In this document: piece by piece, positions 26,897-38,096 of the stretch
How the letters are laid out: each line of letters opens with the position of its first letter
Position numbering within the stretch: the first letter of the stretch is position 1
DNA from: Stenotrophomonas hibiscicola ATCC 19867
Lineage (GTDB): Bacteria; Pseudomonadota; Gammaproteobacteria; Xanthomonadales; Xanthomonadaceae
NCBI RefSeq assembly: GCF_000382065.1
Contig: NZ_KB907499.1
Location: 692,592-756,591, forward strand
Direction of reading: 5' to 3'
Length of the DNA: 64,000 bases
Notes under the pieces: generated by a model
The model's database searches: none
What the model was told of the DNA's origin: nothing
Seen by the model: the letters and a program-made list of their open reading frames with translations, nothing else
Translations under genes and position numbers: made by a program

Positions 26897-27715
26897 TCAG
26901 CGGATCTGCTTGCCCAGGCGGATGGACTGCAGACGGTCCTGCGCGGTGCGCGCGGCGTCCGAGCCGGGGTACTGCGCCACGACGGTCTCCAGCGTCTGCT
27001 GGGCCTGGTCTACCTTGCCCTCGCCGTACTGCGAGAGGCCGATCTTGAGCAGGCCGCCCGCGGCCTTGTCGTGGGTCGGATAGCGCGAGAGCAGCTCTCG
27101 GAACTGGGTCTCGGCCATCGGGAAATTGCGGGTGGCGTAGTAGCTCTCGCCCAGCCAGTACAGCGCGTTCGGCGCGTAGACGCCGTTCGGGTACAACTCC
27201 AGGAAGCTCAGGAACAGCTGCGCCGAATCGTCGTACCTGCCGGCCTTCAACGCATCGAAGGCAACGTTGTAGGAGGTGCGCTCGTCGCCGGTGGCGGCAA
27301 GGCTGCCGGCATCACCATGGACCGAAGGCGGCCGCTCGGAAGTGGCCGCCGCTGCGGGTTTTGCCGGGGCCGGTGCGGCCTTCGGCGCGCTCGCCGGAAC
27401 GGGCGGCAGGGCCGGGGCGGCGTTGCCCCCTTCCAACCGGTTCAGGCGGCTGTCCAGATCCAGGTACTGGTCCTGGGCGGACTGCTTGAGCTGGGCGTTG
27501 TCATGCTGCAACTGCTCGATCGAGGCCTGCAGGCTGGTGACCTGCTGCCGCAGCTGATTGATCTGGTTCAACAGGTCCTGGTTGGCACTGTTGTTGTACA
27601 TCTGCTGCTCGAGCGCGCCGACACGGTCAGCCAGGCTCTGTCGCTGTGCGTGCGCCGGTGCGGCAGCCACGAGGGCTGCCGCAACGACCAGCATCAGTTT
27701 GATGCCAATGCGCAT
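26897..27715 (-). CDS. cpoB: cell division coordinator CpoB (YbgF)
   Basis: A 272-residue periplasmic protein linking peptidoglycan synthesis with Tol-driven outer-membrane constriction. The signal peptide ends APAHAQ (residue 24). An N-terminal trimerising coiled coil (ADRVGALEQQMYNNSANQDL onward, 29-95) follows, then a proline/alanine linker, then TPR repeats (YNVAFDALKAGRYDDSAQLF near 150, NALYWLGESYYATRNFPMAE near 187 and a third near 225). It is the last gene of the Tol-Pal run, 3 bp after pal. Confidence 0.95.
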   Translation of the reverse strand: MRIGIKLMLVVAAALVAAAPAHAQRQSLADRVGALEQQMYNNSANQDLLNQINQLRQQVTSLQASIEQLQHDNAQLKQSAQDQYLDLDSRLNRLEGGNAAPALPPVPASAPKAAPAPAKPAAAATSERPPSVHGDAGSLAATGDERTSYNVAFDALKAGRYDDSAQLFLSFLELYPNGVYAPNALYWLGESYYATRNFPMAETQFRELLSRYPTHDKAAGGLLKIGLSQYGEGKVDQAQQTLETVVAQYPGSDAARTAQDRLQSIRLGKQIR

Positions 27716-27718
27716 GGA

Positions 27719-28237
27719 TTACTGCGCGGTGTAGACGATTTCGACGCGACGGTTCTGCGACCAGCAGGACTCGTTCGACTCGGTGCAGACCGGACGCTCT
27801 TCACCGTAGGACACGACGGTCAGCTGCGAAGCCGAACCACCGTTGGCCTGCAGGGCCGAGCTGACGCCGTTGCCACGACGCTCACCCAGGGCCTGGTTGT
27901 ACGCGCGCGAACCGCGCTCGTCGGTGTGGCCCTGCAGGGTGATGCGCGAGGACGGACGGTCACGCAGGTACTTGGCGTGGCACGCCATGATGGCCTGGAA
28001 TTCCGGCTTCACGTCTTCCTTGTCCAGGTCGAAGTAGACCACGCGCTGGCGCAGGCAAGCGTCGGTGTCCAGGTCGCCCGGGCCGTACAGGCCGGAGGTC
28101 GACGGACCGGTCGGGGTGGTGGTCGAGGTGCCGGTGTCGACCGGGGCTGCCGGCTCTTCCTTCACCTTCTTCGAGCAACCGGCCAGGACGGCCACAGACA
28201 GCAGGGAAACAAGCAGAACGCGGGTGGACTTGTTCAT
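27719..28237 (-). CDS. pal: peptidoglycan-associated lipoprotein Pal
   Basis: A 172-residue outer-membrane lipoprotein. The lipobox is LAGC (Cys 21). The linker is Thr/Pro-rich. The OmpA-like peptidoglycan-binding domain shows VYFDLDKEDV (about 70), the diaminopimelate-contact region LQGHTDERGSRAYNQALGER (about 103-122) and an NRRVEIVYTAQ end. It binds TolB and the cell wall and anchors the outer membrane. Confidence 0.97.
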   Translation of the reverse strand: MNKSTRVLLVSLLSVAVLAGCSKKVKEEPAAPVDTGTSTTTPTGPSTSGLYGPGDLDTDACLRQRVVYFDLDKEDVKPEFQAIMACHAKYLRDRPSSRITLQGHTDERGSRAYNQALGERRGNGVSSALQANGGSASQLTVVSYGEERPVCTESNESCWSQNRRVEIVYTAQ

Positions 28238-28301
28238 GGCGATACCTTTGTGGCTCCTAAGCCGATGAGGGGTTCAAGACAACGAAAATATTAACACTCT
28301 T

Positions 28302-29621
28302 TTAGCGCTGGGTACGGTATGGGGACCATGCCGGTTCGCGCACATCACCGTCAGCCAGGACCAGGCGCTGGCGAACCCGCGCATCGGCCGAAACGGCATA
28401 CAACACACCACGGCCACCTTCGCGGGCGGCGTACAGCACCATGCTTGCGTTGGGCGCAAAGCTCGGCGATTCATCCAGCGAACCCGGGGACAGCGTGCTC
28501 CAGCGGGGCGACCCCAGCGAGCTGTCCATCATCGCGATCTTGTAGCTGTTGCCAGAACCCTGGGCGACGACGATCTTCTTGCCGTCGTAGGACACCGACG
28601 GCTTGGCATTGTAGTTGCCCTGGAAGGTCACGCGCTCGGCGCTGCCGCCACCGGCACCGACCTTGTAGACCTGCGGACGGCCGCCGCGGTCGGAGGTGAA
28701 GTACACCGCGCTGCCATCCGGGGCCCAGGTCGGCTCGGTATCGATGGCGAAGTGGTTGGTCAGCTGGGTCAGCTGCTTGCTGCCCAGGTCCATCACGTAG
28801 ATCTCCGGGTTGCCCGAGCGCGACAGGGTCAGGGCCAGCTTGCGGCCGTCCGGCGAGAATGCCGGGGCGCTGTTGATGCCACGGAAGCTGGTGACCAGCT
28901 CGCGCGCGCCAGTGCCGATGTTCTGGATGTAGATGGCCGAATTGCCACGCTCGAAGCTGACGTAGGCCAGCTTGCTGCCATCCGGGCTCCACGACGGCGA
29001 CAGCAGCGGCTCGGCCGAACGCACGATGGTCTGCGGGTTGAAGCCGTCGGAGTCGGCCACCATCAGCGCATAGCGCATGGCGTCGCCCTTGCCGCTGGCA
29101 GTCACGTAGGCGATGCGGGTCCAGAAGGCGCCGCGGATGCCGGTGATCTTCTCGTAGATGGCGTCGGCCATCTGGTGGGCGACGTCGCGCATGGCGTTGC
29201 CGCGGGCAGTCATCGCCAGGCCCAGCAGGCGCTCGCCCTTGGGCACGTCGAACAGTTCGTATTCGACGCGGTAGGCACCGGCACCGGCGTCGAGTACGCG
29301 ACCGACCACGATGTAGTTCTGCTTCAGCGCGCGCCAGGTGGCGAACTGGATGTCGCCGCCACGCACCGGCTTTTCGACGATCTGCGCTTCCGGCAGCGTG
29401 CGGAACTGGCCCGAACGCTCCAGGTCGGCACGGACCACGCCGGCGACGTCGGTCTGCGGAGCGGCCGACGAACCCTGGTAGGGCATCGGCACGATGGTGA
29501 TCGGCAGCGCGGAGGCATTGCCGCCGATGATGTCGATATCCAGCCCCTTCTGCTGCGCGACGGCAGCAAAGGGCAGCAACAGGGCCGCAAACACGGCAAG
29601 CCAGCGAGGCATCTTTTTCAT
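28302..29621 (-). CDS. tolB: Tol-Pal system protein TolB
   Basis: A 439-residue periplasmic protein. Signal peptide to about residue 23 (PFAAVAQ). The N-terminal D1/D2 region carries the TolA-contact strand (LDIDIIGGN). Six beta-propeller repeats follow with WSPDGSKLAYVSF, FSPDGRKLALTLS and WAPDGSAVYFTSDRGG signatures. Together with TolA and Pal it passes proton-motive-force work across the envelope. The start at 29621 gives the signal peptide; upstream in-frame codons are rejected. Confidence 0.97.
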   Translation of the reverse strand: MKKMPRWLAVFAALLLPFAAVAQQKGLDIDIIGGNASALPITIVPMPYQGSSAAPQTDVAGVVRADLERSGQFRTLPEAQIVEKPVRGGDIQFATWRALKQNYIVVGRVLDAGAGAYRVEYELFDVPKGERLLGLAMTARGNAMRDVAHQMADAIYEKITGIRGAFWTRIAYVTASGKGDAMRYALMVADSDGFNPQTIVRSAEPLLSPSWSPDGSKLAYVSFERGNSAIYIQNIGTGARELVTSFRGINSAPAFSPDGRKLALTLSRSGNPEIYVMDLGSKQLTQLTNHFAIDTEPTWAPDGSAVYFTSDRGGRPQVYKVGAGGGSAERVTFQGNYNAKPSVSYDGKKIVVAQGSGNSYKIAMMDSSLGSPRWSTLSPGSLDESPSFAPNASMVLYAAREGGRGVLYAVSADARVRQRLVLADGDVREPAWSPYRTQR

Positions 29622-29908
29622 GGAGCGCTCAATAGGGGGAAACCGGAACGAGGGATAGCAAAGCAGGAGTGAACCGCTTCGCAATCATGAACCAAGGGTA
29701 CGTGAATTCCGGGTCAGTTCCAGCCCGTCCTCTCACGCACCGTTAACGTCGTGGCTAACATCGCACCTGCCTGCCCCGGTCACTCCGCCCAGCGGGGCGG
29801 TGTTCGACAGAAGCCTAAAGCCTGCCCGGCCGAAACCGAGCACACCAGAGGCAAGCGCGACATCCATGGGCAGGAGTGGCCCGAGCCCCCCCCCCTGCCC
29901 TGCCCGCC

Positions 29909-30953
29909 TCAGCGATCCTGGGCGGTAAAAGTGAAGTTGAGCGTGCGTGCGAACACCGACTCGAAGCCGCGGTACGGCAACGGCTGCGCATTGAGCACGG
30001 CGGCCTCGATCGAACGCTTGCCGGCCTCGTCGTACGGGCAGTTCGGGCTGACCTTGGCCTGCATCACCGTGCCACCCGGAATCTGGGTGATGGTGATCTG
30101 GCAGCGCTGGCCCAACGGCACCGTATCCGGACGCACCCACTGCGACAGCACCTTGGCCTGGATCGCGGCAGCGTACTTGGCCGATAGATCGTCGCTGTTA
30201 CCGCCACCACCGGCGGCTGGCTGGGATGCACCGCTGGAACCGGCGGCGGCACTGCCGGCAGCATTGCGCGCGGCGGCGACCTCGCGCAGCTTCCGCTCGG
30301 CCAGCTTGGCTTCCTTCTCGGCCTGCTCGCGGCGGGCACGGATCTCGGCGATCTTCTTCTGCTTCTCGGCCTCGGCCTTGTCAGCCGCGACGCGCTCCTG
30401 CTCGGCCTGCTTCTTCTTCTCGTCCGCTTCCTGCTGCTTGGCCAAGCGCAGCTTCTGCTCCGCTTCTTCCTGGCGCTTGCGTTCGGTCAGGTCGATCTGC
30501 TCCTGGCGGCGCTTGGCTTCCTGTTCCTGCTTGGCCTTCTCCTGCGAGATGGCCAGTGCGCTCACCGCTTCCTGGTCCTTGGTGTCCGGCTGCGCGACGC
30601 GCTCCTGCGCCTGTTGCTGCTGGGGCGTGGGCGCGTCCTGCGGGCGCGGCTCGGGAATCGGCTGCGGCGGCGGAATGGTGTCTTCCGGCACCGGGATCGG
30701 CTCGGCCACCGGCGGCGGCAGGTCTTCCAGCTTTTCCGACTGGCGCAGGGCCTGGCGCGCGGCGGACGCCTCAGACGCGGACAGCGCCAGGCTGGCCTCC
30801 ACCGAAGGGTCACCAACGGCGGCATCGGTGTTGCGCTCGGGTGACCAGAACCAGGCCACGATGAAGACCAGCGCGACCAGCAGGTGCACCAGCAGTGCCA
30901 GTGCCAGGGGCAGGCCCCAGCCGGGTTCGCGCTGATGCGAAGGTGGCAGGGCG

Positions 30954-30964
<11 letters not shown>
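29909..30964 (-). CDS. tolA: Tol-Pal energy transducer TolA
   Basis: A 351-residue protein. One inner-membrane helix (LALALLVHLLVALVFIVAWF, about residues 21-40) carries the conserved SHLL-like helix contact with TolQR. A long Lys/Glu/Ala/Gln-rich periplasmic helix (EEAEQKLRLAKQQEADEKKK, about 130-230) follows, then a TonB_C-like C-terminal domain (QWVRPDTVPLGQRCQITITQ to NFTFTAQDR). It overlaps the end of tolR by 11 bp. Confidence 0.96.
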
Positions 30965-31382
<418 letters not shown>

Positions 31383-31406
31383 GGCTTGGACTCCCGGGTC
31401 AGGCGC

Positions 31407-32186
31407 TTACTCGTCGCCAGCGCTCTGGCGCTGCAGGATGGAGCTGAACTCTTCGGCGAAGGTCTCGAACCGCACCGACATGCGCTCCACGCGGGTGGTG
31501 AAGCGGTTGTAGGCCCACACCGCCGGGATCGCCACGAACAGGCCGATGGCGGTGGCGAACAGCGCTTCGGAGATGCCCGGCGCGACGGCGGCGATACCGG
31601 CCTGCGCACCGCTGCTGATCATGTCGTGCATGGTCACCATGATGCCGAACACGGTACCGACCAGGCCCACGTACGGGGCAGTCGAACCGATGTTGGCCAG
31701 CAGTTCCAGGTTGCGCTCAAGCTGGTCCACTTCGCGGGTGTAGGTGGTACGCATGGCACGCTGCGCGCCTTCCAGCTGCGCACGGCCGTCCAGGCGGCGC
31801 TTGTCGCGCAGGCGGGTGTACTCGCGGAAACCGGCTTCGAAGATGGCTTCCAGGCCGGTCACGCTGCGGCTGCGGTCGGTGGCGGCGCTGTACAGCTTGC
31901 CCAGGTCGGCGCCGGACCAGAAGCGGTTCTCGAACTCGTCGGCTTCGCGGGTGGCCTGCTTGAACACGCGTGCCTTGCGGAAAATGATCACCCAGCTGAC
32001 GAACGAGCCGACCAGCAGGAGCAGCACGATGATCTTCACCGGCAGGCTGGCCTTGGCCATCAGTTCGAGGTAGTTGATGCCGCCGCCGGTGGTGGCCTGG
32101 GCAAGGGTCTGTGTCGCGGCGTTGCTGACGTCGGCCGGCAGTGCCTCGGTGACCGTGGCCTGCAGGGCCAGGAGCGTTGCGATCAT
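31407..32186 (-). CDS. tolQ: Tol-Pal proton-channel subunit TolQ
   Basis: A 259-residue MotA/TolQ/ExbB-family protein with three membrane helices: VKIIVLLLLVGSFVSWVIIF near residue 48, and two near 150 and 185 (APYVGLVGTVFGIMVTMHDM and ATAIGLFVAIPAVWAYN). The conserved Thr of the second helix (GLVGTVFGIM) and the large cytoplasmic loop are present. ATG 32186 follows GAGGAAC. It is the first membrane component in the run. Confidence 0.97.
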   Translation of the reverse strand: MIATLLALQATVTEALPADVSNAATQTLAQATTGGGINYLELMAKASLPVKIIVLLLLVGSFVSWVIIFRKARVFKQATREADEFENRFWSGADLGKLYSAATDRSRSVTGLEAIFEAGFREYTRLRDKRRLDGRAQLEGAQRAMRTTYTREVDQLERNLELLANIGSTAPYVGLVGTVFGIMVTMHDMISSGAQAGIAAVAPGISEALFATAIGLFVAIPAVWAYNRFTTRVERMSVRFETFAEEFSSILQRQSAGDE

Positions 32187-32196
32187 CCGTTGTTCC

Positions 32197-32628
32197 TCAG
32201 TGTTCGGATTCGGGGTGGAGGTGGGGTTGCAGCACGGCAAGGACGGCCTCGTCCATGCCACGCGGGCGGAAACTGGCCGCGTCCAGTGCGGCGATGCGGA
32301 CCTGGGCCGACAGCAGCAACTCGCCGTCGCGCAGGATCTGCTGGTCGAAGACCATGCTGGCCTTCTTCAGCTGGACCAGACGGGCGCTCACCTGCAGGGT
32401 GTCATCCAGCCGTGCCGGCCTGATGAAATCCATCTGCATCGAGCGCACCGCGAAGACCATCCCATGCTCGGCGCGCATGCGCTCCTGGCCGTAGCCGAGC
32501 GCACGCATCCATTCGGTCCGGGCCCGTTCCATGAAGGCCACGTAGCGGGCGTGGTAGACCACGCCGCCTGCGTCGGTATCTTCCCAGTAAATGCGTGTCG
32601 GCCAACTGAATAGTGGCTCAACCAACAT
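32197..32628 (-). CDS. ybgC: acyl-CoA thioesterase YbgC
   Basis: A 143-residue hotdog-fold thioesterase. The motif [26 protein letters not shown] (residues 12-37, read in two parts) contains the catalytic Asp of YWEDTDAGG and the His of VVYHARY. It heads the Tol-Pal cluster, as in most proteobacteria, and probably acts on acyl-CoA or acyl-ACP in phospholipid turnover. Its ATG overlaps the 3' end of ruvB by 11 bp. Confidence 0.95.
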   Translation of the reverse strand: MLVEPLFSWPTRIYWEDTDAGGVVYHARYVAFMERARTEWMRALGYGQERMRAEHGMVFAVRSMQMDFIRPARLDDTLQVSARLVQLKKASMVFDQQILRDGELLLSAQVRIAALDAASFRPRGMDEAVLAVLQPHLHPESEH

Positions 32629-33658
32629 CGGGAACCTCCGCGAACAGGTCCTGCGGCGGGTTCTTCGGCTTCAGGCCCATGTGCCGGTAAGCCTTGTGGG
32701 TGGCCATGCGGCCACGCGCGGTACGCACCAGGAAGCCCTGCTGGATCAGGTAGGGCTCGACCACGTCTTCCAGCGTGCCACGCTCCTCGGACAGGGCCGC
32801 GGCCAGCGATTCGATGCCGACCGGGCCGCCATCGAAGTAGTCGACCATGGTCCTGAGCAGGCGCCGGTCGAGCTCATCAAAGCCCTCCGGGTCGACCTTC
32901 AGCATCTGCATCGCAGCCTGTGCCACGGCCTCGTCGATGTGGCCGCCCGCCTTTACCTGCGCGTAGTCGCGCACGCGGCGCAGCAGGCGGTTGGCGATAC
33001 GCGGGGTGCCACGCGCGCGGCGCGCGATCTCCCCTGCCCCATCGGCGGTGCAGTCGATGGCCAGGATCGCCGCCGAACGGCGCACGATGCGGGTCAGCTC
33101 TTCGACGCTGTAGAACTCCAGCCGCTGGACGATGCCGAAGCGGTCACGCAGCGGTGCGGTCAACAGGCCGGCACGGGTGGTGGCACCGATCAGGGTGAAC
33201 GGCGGCAGGTCGATCTTGATCGAGCGGGCAGCGGGGCCCTCGCCGATCATGATGTCGATCTGGAAATCTTCCATCGCCGGGTACAGCACTTCCTCCACCA
33301 CCGGCGACAGGCGATGGATCTCGTCGATGAAAAGCACGTCGTGCGGCTGCAGGTTGGTCAGCAGCGCAGCCAGGTCGCCAGCCTTCTCGATCACCGGGCC
33401 GGAGGTCACGCGCAGGGCCACGCCCAGTTCGTTGGCGATGACGTGGCTGAGCGTGGTCTTGCCCAGGCCGGGCGGCCCGAAGATCAGCACGTGGTCGAGC
33501 GCGTCGCCGCGCCCCTTGGCCGCTTCGATGTAGATCTCCATCTGCTCGCGCACCGGGGCCTGGCCAAGATAGTCGGCCAGGCGCTTGGGGCGGATGCTGG
33601 CGTCGGCGGCGTCATCCTCGCGGGTGGCGCCGGCGCCGATGATGCGGTCGTCGGTCAT
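32618..33658 (-). CDS. ruvB: Holliday-junction branch-migration ATPase RuvB
   Basis: A 346-residue AAA+ motor. Walker A is [12 protein letters not shown] (about residue 60), Walker B is [11 protein letters not shown] (about 108), sensor 1 is [19 protein letters not shown] (about 155), and the C-terminal winged helix contains [15 protein letters not shown]. Several ORF extensions upstream run through the hairpin repeat and are not real. Unusually for proteobacteria, ruvB is separated from ruvAC by kup. Confidence 0.97.
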   Translation of the reverse strand: MTDDRIIGAGATREDDAADASIRPKRLADYLGQAPVREQMEIYIEAAKGRGDALDHVLIFGPPGLGKTTLSHVIANELGVALRVTSGPVIEKAGDLAALLTNLQPHDVLFIDEIHRLSPVVEEVLYPAMEDFQIDIMIGEGPAARSIKIDLPPFTLIGATTRAGLLTAPLRDRFGIVQRLEFYSVEELTRIVRRSAAILAIDCTADGAGEIARRARGTPRIANRLLRRVRDYAQVKAGGHIDEAVAQAAMQMLKVDPEGFDELDRRLLRTMVDYFDGGPVGIESLAAALSEERGTLEDVVEPYLIQQGFLVRTARGRMATHKAYRHMGLKPKNPPQDLFAEVPDVG

Positions 33659-33765
33659 GTGCTGATTATGCGGCAAAAGTGCGGGGTTCGGCCGGGCTGC
33701 GCCCGGCGCCCGCAGAGGCAACGGCAACATCCAGAGCAACAGCCGAAGCGGGCTTCCTGGGGAAT

Positions 33766-33867
33766 GGCGGGGTGGGTCCGGTTGCGGGGGACGCCGTAAA
33801 TACGTCCATGTAGGCTCGGTCGCGCCATCCATGGCGCTCACGCCCCCGCAACCGGACCCACCCCGCC
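33766..33867 (+). repeat. long hairpin element, copy B
   Basis: 102 bp with perfect 25-bp arms (33766-33790 and 33843-33867). It matches copies A and C closely but has the inner stem GCGCCATCCATGGCGC where A and C have GCCGCATCCATGCGGC, a change on both sides that keeps the pairing. Confidence 0.88.
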
Positions 33868-33936
33868 TTCGACAGTTTCCTGCGGTCTGTCGGAACGGCG
33901 TTCTGCTTTGGTGGGGGCCGACCGTTGGTCGGCACG

Positions 33937-33958
33937 GTAGATCCACGCCATGCGTGGA
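33937..33958 (+). repeat. REP unit GTAGATCCACGCCATGCGTG
   Basis: Single unit, same subtype as the pair at 15979-16068. Confidence 0.7.
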
Positions 33959-33987
33959 CGGATCCCTGGAGGAATCGACGGTGGAGA

Positions 33988-35907
33988 TTAAATCTCCACC
34001 TGCGCGCCGAGTTCCACCAGCCGGTTACCCGGAATCCGGAAGAAGCCGGTCGCCGGCGCGGCATTCCGGTGCATCAGCGCGAACAGCTTGTCGCGCCAGA
34101 TCGGCATGCCGCGGTTGGCGGTGGCCACGATGGTCTCGCGGCTGGCGAAGAAGGTGGTGTCCATCGGGTCGAAGTAGATGCCGCCGTGGTCGCACGAGCG
34201 CATCAGCGCCAGTGGGACGTCCGGGGTCTCCATGAAGCCGAAGCGCACATAGACCCGGTAGAACTCGTCGCCCACCGATTCGATCTTCAGCCGCTGCCCT
34301 TCCATCGCATACGGGATCGGCAGGGTTTCCACATGCAGGAACACGTTGCGTTCGTGCAGCACTTTGTTGTGCTTGAGGTTGTGCATCAGTGCGTGCGGGG
34401 CCACGGTCGGATCCGCAGTGAGGAACACGGCGGTGCCCGGCACGCGTACCGGAGGCGCCAGCATCAGGCCAGGCAGGAAGGTATCCAGGCGGATGCCGTC
34501 CTTGCGGATCTCATCGCGCAGCAGCTCGCGGCCCCGGCGCCAGGTACGCATCATGGTGAACAGGAAGATGCCCAGCACTACCGGGAACCAGGCGCCCTGC
34601 AGCAGCTTGGCGCCGTTGGCGATGACAAAGCCGAGGTCGATGATGAAGAACACCACGCACAGGGGCAGCAGCCAGGCGCGTGCCTTCGGCCACAACGAGC
34701 GGGCCACCAGGGCCAGCAGCAGGGTATCGATCAGCATGGTCGCCGACACCGAGATGCCGTAGGCCACCGCCAGGTTGGACGAGCTGCGGAAGGCCAGCAC
34801 CAGGCCGATCACCATCACCGCGATGCCCCAGTTGATGCCCGGGATGTAGATCTGGCCGATGGTGTCGTGCGAGGTGTGCTTGATGCGCATGCGCGGGATG
34901 TAGCCCAGCTGCATCGCCTGACGCGAGACCGAGAACGCACCGGTGATGACCGACTGCGAGGCAATCACCGCCGCCATGGTGGCCAGGATGATCATCGGGT
35001 ACAGCGCCCACGACGGCACTGCCTCAAAGAACGGGTTCTTCAGCGCCTCGGGATGGTTGAGCACCAGTGCGCCCTGCCCCAGGTAGTTCAGCACCAGGCA
35101 CGGCAGCACGAAGAAGTACCAGGCATGGCGGATCGGCTTGGCACCGAAGTGGCCCATGTCGGCGTACAGCGCTTCGCCGCCGGTCACCGCCAGTACCACC
35201 GCACCGAGGATGAAGATGCCGTGCCAGCTGTGCTCCATGAAGAAGCGGATCGCCCACCACGGGTTGAAGGCTTTCAGCACTTCCGGCGCATCGACGATGT
35301 TGTAGATGCCGATCGCCGCCAGCGAAATGAACCAGACCGACGTGATCGGGCCGAACGCCTTGCCGATCTTCTCGGTGCCGAAGCGCTGCGCGGCGAACAC
35401 CATCATCAGCACCACCACCGTGATCGGCACGATGAAGGCATGCAGGCCGGGCGCGGCCACCTCCAGGCCTTCGACCGCGCCAAGCACCGAGATCGCCGGG
35501 GTGATCACGCCGTCGCCGAAGAACAGCGAGGCGCCGAAGATGCCAAGGATGCCCACCACGTAGGCCGAGCGCGACCCGTTGCGCAGCGTGCGCTGGGTCA
35601 GCGCCATCAGCGCCATGATGCCGCCCTCGCCGTCATTGTCGGCGCGCATGATGATGGTCACGTACTTCAGCGTGACCACGATGTTCAGTGCCCAGAACGC
35701 CAGCGAGAGCACGCCCAGTACCGTGTCGTGGTCGCTGTTGAGCCCGTAGTGCGGCGAGAACGCCTCCTTCAGGGTGTACAGCGGGCTGGTGCCGATATCA
35801 CCGAAGACCACGCCGATCGCACCGATGATCAGCGCCAGGCCTCCGGCGGGAGGAGCGTGACCGTGGCCGCCGGGGGCAGCTGCGTGCGTGGTTTGACTGC
35901 TGGACAT
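33988..35907 (-). CDS. kup: potassium uptake protein Kup
   Basis: A 639-residue low-affinity K+/H+ symporter of the KUP/HAK family. The signature [19 protein letters not shown] is at residues 33-51, [12 protein letters not shown] near 130 and [13 protein letters not shown] near 238. Twelve hydrophobic segments occupy residues 25-460, followed by a soluble C-terminal domain of about 170 residues. The stop codon lies in the middle of a 21-bp palindrome (GGTGGAGATTAAATCTCCACC). Confidence 0.96.
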   Translation of the reverse strand: MSSSQTTHAAAPGGHGHAPPAGGLALIIGAIGVVFGDIGTSPLYTLKEAFSPHYGLNSDHDTVLGVLSLAFWALNIVVTLKYVTIIMRADNDGEGGIMALMALTQRTLRNGSRSAYVVGILGIFGASLFFGDGVITPAISVLGAVEGLEVAAPGLHAFIVPITVVVLMMVFAAQRFGTEKIGKAFGPITSVWFISLAAIGIYNIVDAPEVLKAFNPWWAIRFFMEHSWHGIFILGAVVLAVTGGEALYADMGHFGAKPIRHAWYFFVLPCLVLNYLGQGALVLNHPEALKNPFFEAVPSWALYPMIILATMAAVIASQSVITGAFSVSRQAMQLGYIPRMRIKHTSHDTIGQIYIPGINWGIAVMVIGLVLAFRSSSNLAVAYGISVSATMLIDTLLLALVARSLWPKARAWLLPLCVVFFIIDLGFVIANGAKLLQGAWFPVVLGIFLFTMMRTWRRGRELLRDEIRKDGIRLDTFLPGLMLAPPVRVPGTAVFLTADPTVAPHALMHNLKHNKVLHERNVFLHVETLPIPYAMEGQRLKIESVGDEFYRVYVRFGFMETPDVPLALMRSCDHGGIYFDPMDTTFFASRETIVATANRGMPIWRDKLFALMHRNAAPATGFFRIPGNRLVELGAQVEI

Positions 35908-35956
35908 GGGACTCCTGGCGAGGCTCAGGCGGTTCGTTGAGAGAAAGGAAGCCGAC

Positions 35957-36550
35957 TCAGCGCAGCGCGGACTGCAGCGCCTTGCGGATCACGGTGGCCA
36001 CTTCATCGCCTTCAGTGAAGGCGTCGCGGGCCATGCGGGCCGCTTCAGCAGGCTTGTAGCCCAGCTGCTGCAGCGCCACGGTGGCATCGGAAAGCGGGTC
36101 GGCCGCGGCCGGGCCGCTGCCGGTGGGCAGCGCGCCGCCGGCACCGAACTGGGCGGCGCGGTCGCGCAGTTCCAGCACCATGCGCTCGGCGGTCTTCTTG
36201 CCGATGCCCGGGATGCGGGTCAGCGCGGTGATGTCACCGGCCTGGACCATGCGCGCGAATTCCTCGACGGTGACCCCGGACAGCACGGCCAGCGCGATCT
36301 TCGCGCCGATGCCACTGACCTTCTGCACGTCGCGGAACAGCCGCCGTTCGCCCTCGCGCAGGAAGCCGTACAGCGAGACGCTGTCTTCCTTCTGCGCGTA
36401 ATGGGTGTACAGGGTGACCTCGCGGCCGAGTTCGGGCAGGTCATAGAAGGTGCTCATCGGCGCCTCCAGCTCGTAGCCCACTCCGTTCACGTCCACCACC
36501 AGCCACGGCGGCGCCTTGTAGGCGACGATGCCGCGCAGTCGACCGATCAT
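35957..36550 (-). CDS. ruvA: Holliday-junction binding protein RuvA
   Basis: A 197-residue protein. The N-terminal OB fold begins [20 protein letters not shown], two helix-hairpin-helix motifs follow ([15 protein letters not shown] near 78 and [16 protein letters not shown] near 112), and the C-terminal three-helix domain ([16 protein letters not shown]) contacts RuvB. The start 36550 is the ATG that begins the family N-terminus. It lies 13 bp after ruvC. Confidence 0.96.
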   Translation of the reverse strand: MIGRLRGIVAYKAPPWLVVDVNGVGYELEAPMSTFYDLPELGREVTLYTHYAQKEDSVSLYGFLREGERRLFRDVQKVSGIGAKIALAVLSGVTVEEFARMVQAGDITALTRIPGIGKKTAERMVLELRDRAAQFGAGGALPTGSGPAAADPLSDATVALQQLGYKPAEAARMARDAFTEGDEVATVIRKALQSALR

Positions 36551-36563
36551 TGCGTGCAGCTCC

Positions 36564-37085
36564 TCATTTGCGGCCCCACGCCTGGCGGGCACTGAGCCCC
36601 AGGCGGTTGGCCGTTGCCCTTACGTGGGCATGGGTGATCGCCACCGCCAACGCGTCGGCCGCGTCGGCCTGCAGCTTGGTTTTCAGGTTGAGCATGAGCC
36701 CGACCATGTGTTGAACCTGTTGCTTTTCGGCACCACCACGACCGACCACCGCCAGCTTGATCTCGCTGGCGGCATATTCATGCACCGGCAGGTCACGCAG
36801 CACAACGGCGGAAATCGCCGCGCCCCGGGCCTGGCCCAGCTTCAGCGCCGAATCGGGGTTGCGGGCCATGAACACGCGTTCGATGGCCACTTCCTGCGGC
36901 TGGAACTCGCGGCACAGGTCGGCCAGGCCGAGCACCAGCAGCTTCATGCGCTGCGGGAAATCGTCCGCGCCCAGCAGCACCAGCGGCTGGTGGTGCACGT
37001 AGGTGACGCGCCCGGCGGCGTCGACATCGATGATGCCGACCCCGGTCCGCTGTGAACCGGGGTCGATGCCGAGGATGCGGGTCAT
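36564..37085 (-). CDS. ruvC: Holliday-junction resolvase RuvC
   Basis: A 173-residue RNase H-fold endonuclease. Catalytic acids are in [12 protein letters not shown] (Asp 7), [14 protein letters not shown] (Glu near 68), and the paired Asp residues of [16 protein letters not shown] (near 141 and 144). It cuts four-way junctions with RuvAB. It is transcribed toward ruvA from the yebC side. Confidence 0.96.
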   Translation of the reverse strand: MTRILGIDPGSQRTGVGIIDVDAAGRVTYVHHQPLVLLGADDFPQRMKLLVLGLADLCREFQPQEVAIERVFMARNPDSALKLGQARGAAISAVVLRDLPVHEYAASEIKLAVVGRGGAEKQQVQHMVGLMLNLKTKLQADAADALAVAITHAHVRATANRLGLSARQAWGRK

Positions 37086-37190
37086 GCTGCGCTCCTGGCA
37101 GGGTGGAACGGGGTGCGCTGGGAGGCGTATGGGCTCATGACTGTCCGCGGTGACCGTTCAACGGCCCGCGCCCAGGCCGTCGAGGACGGC

Positions 37191-37922
37191 TCAGGCGTAG
37201 GCGTCGGCGCCCAGTTCGGCGTTGGAGTACACGTCCTGCACGTCGTCCAGATCTTCCAGCATGTCCAGCAGCTTCTTGACCTGCAGGGCGACCTCGCCCT
37301 CGACCTTGATGTCGTTGTCCGCGCGGAACGTGATTTCCGCGTGATCGGCGACATGGCCGGCGGCGGTCATCGCGTCCTTGACCGCGTTGAAGGCGTCAGG
37401 GCTGGTGACCACGTCGATCGAGCCGTCGTCCGGATAGACCACGATGTCATCGGCGCCGGCCTCGATGGCGGCTTCGGTGATGGCCTCCTCGTCGGCGCCC
37501 GGGGCGAAGCTGAGCACGCCCAGGCGCTTGAACATGAAGGCCACCGAGCCTTCGGTGCCCATGTTGCCGCCGCACTTGCTGAACGCATGGCGGACATCGG
37601 CCACGGTGCGCACGCGGTTGTCGGTCAGGCAGTCGACGATCACGGCCACGCCACCGGGGGCGTAGCCCTCGTAGCGGACTTCCTCGTAATCGACGCCTTC
37701 CAGTTCACCGGTGGCCTTCTTGATGGCGCGCTCGATCACGTCCTTGGACATGTTCACGGCCAGGCCCTTGTCCACCGCCACGCGCAGGCGCGGGTTGTTG
37801 TTGGGGTCGCCTCCACCGCCGCGCGCGGCGACGCCGATCTCGCGGATGATCTTGGTGAAAATCTTGCCGCGCTTCGCGTCGGACGCGTTCTTGCGGGCTT
37901 CGATGGAGGGGCCTCTACCCAT
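37191..37922 (-). CDS. yebC: YebC/PmpR-family protein
   Basis: A 243-residue protein with the family start [20 protein letters not shown], the middle motif [20 protein letters not shown] (about 105) and [15 protein letters not shown] (about 135). Members act as transcriptional regulators or help translating ribosomes through proline stretches. It is commonly found upstream of ruvC, as here. Confidence 0.95.
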   Translation of the reverse strand: MGRGPSIEARKNASDAKRGKIFTKIIREIGVAARGGGGDPNNNPRLRVAVDKGLAVNMSKDVIERAIKKATGELEGVDYEEVRYEGYAPGGVAVIVDCLTDNRVRTVADVRHAFSKCGGNMGTEGSVAFMFKRLGVLSFAPGADEEAITEAAIEAGADDIVVYPDDGSIDVVTSPDAFNAVKDAMTAAGHVADHAEITFRADNDIKVEGEVALQVKKLLDMLEDLDDVQDVYSNAELGADAYA

Positions 37923-38018
37923 GGGTGCTACCGTCTGGCTGCTTCAGGATCAAGGCGCGGATTCTACCTGATCGGGCGCTGCAACCGTGTCTAGGCCCGA
38001 TGGATGCCGCTGCGCTCG

Positions 38019-38091
38019 CCGGGCATGGCCCGGCGCTACCGCTGGCGATCTGGCGGTGCTTTTCCCGGTAGCGCCGGGCCATGCCCGGCGA
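38019..38091. repeat. SMAG-type GTAGCGCCGGG palindrome pair
   Basis: Inverted units CGCCGGGCATGGCCCGGCGC-TAC and GTAGCGCCGGGCCATGCCCG separated by about 27 bp, in the yebC-hydrolase gap. Confidence 0.85.
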
Positions 38092-38096
38092 AGAGC

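Larger units (their letters stand above)
33659..33987. other. 329-bp intergenic region between kup and ruvB
   Basis: No gene. From the ruvB side it holds a GCCGGGCTGCGCCCGGC hairpin (near 33692), the long hairpin element copy B (33766-33867), a GCCGACCGTTGGTCGGC hairpin (33917-33933), a GTAGATCCACGC REP unit (33937-33958) and part of a palindrome covering the kup stop codon (33980-34000). Confidence 0.8.
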
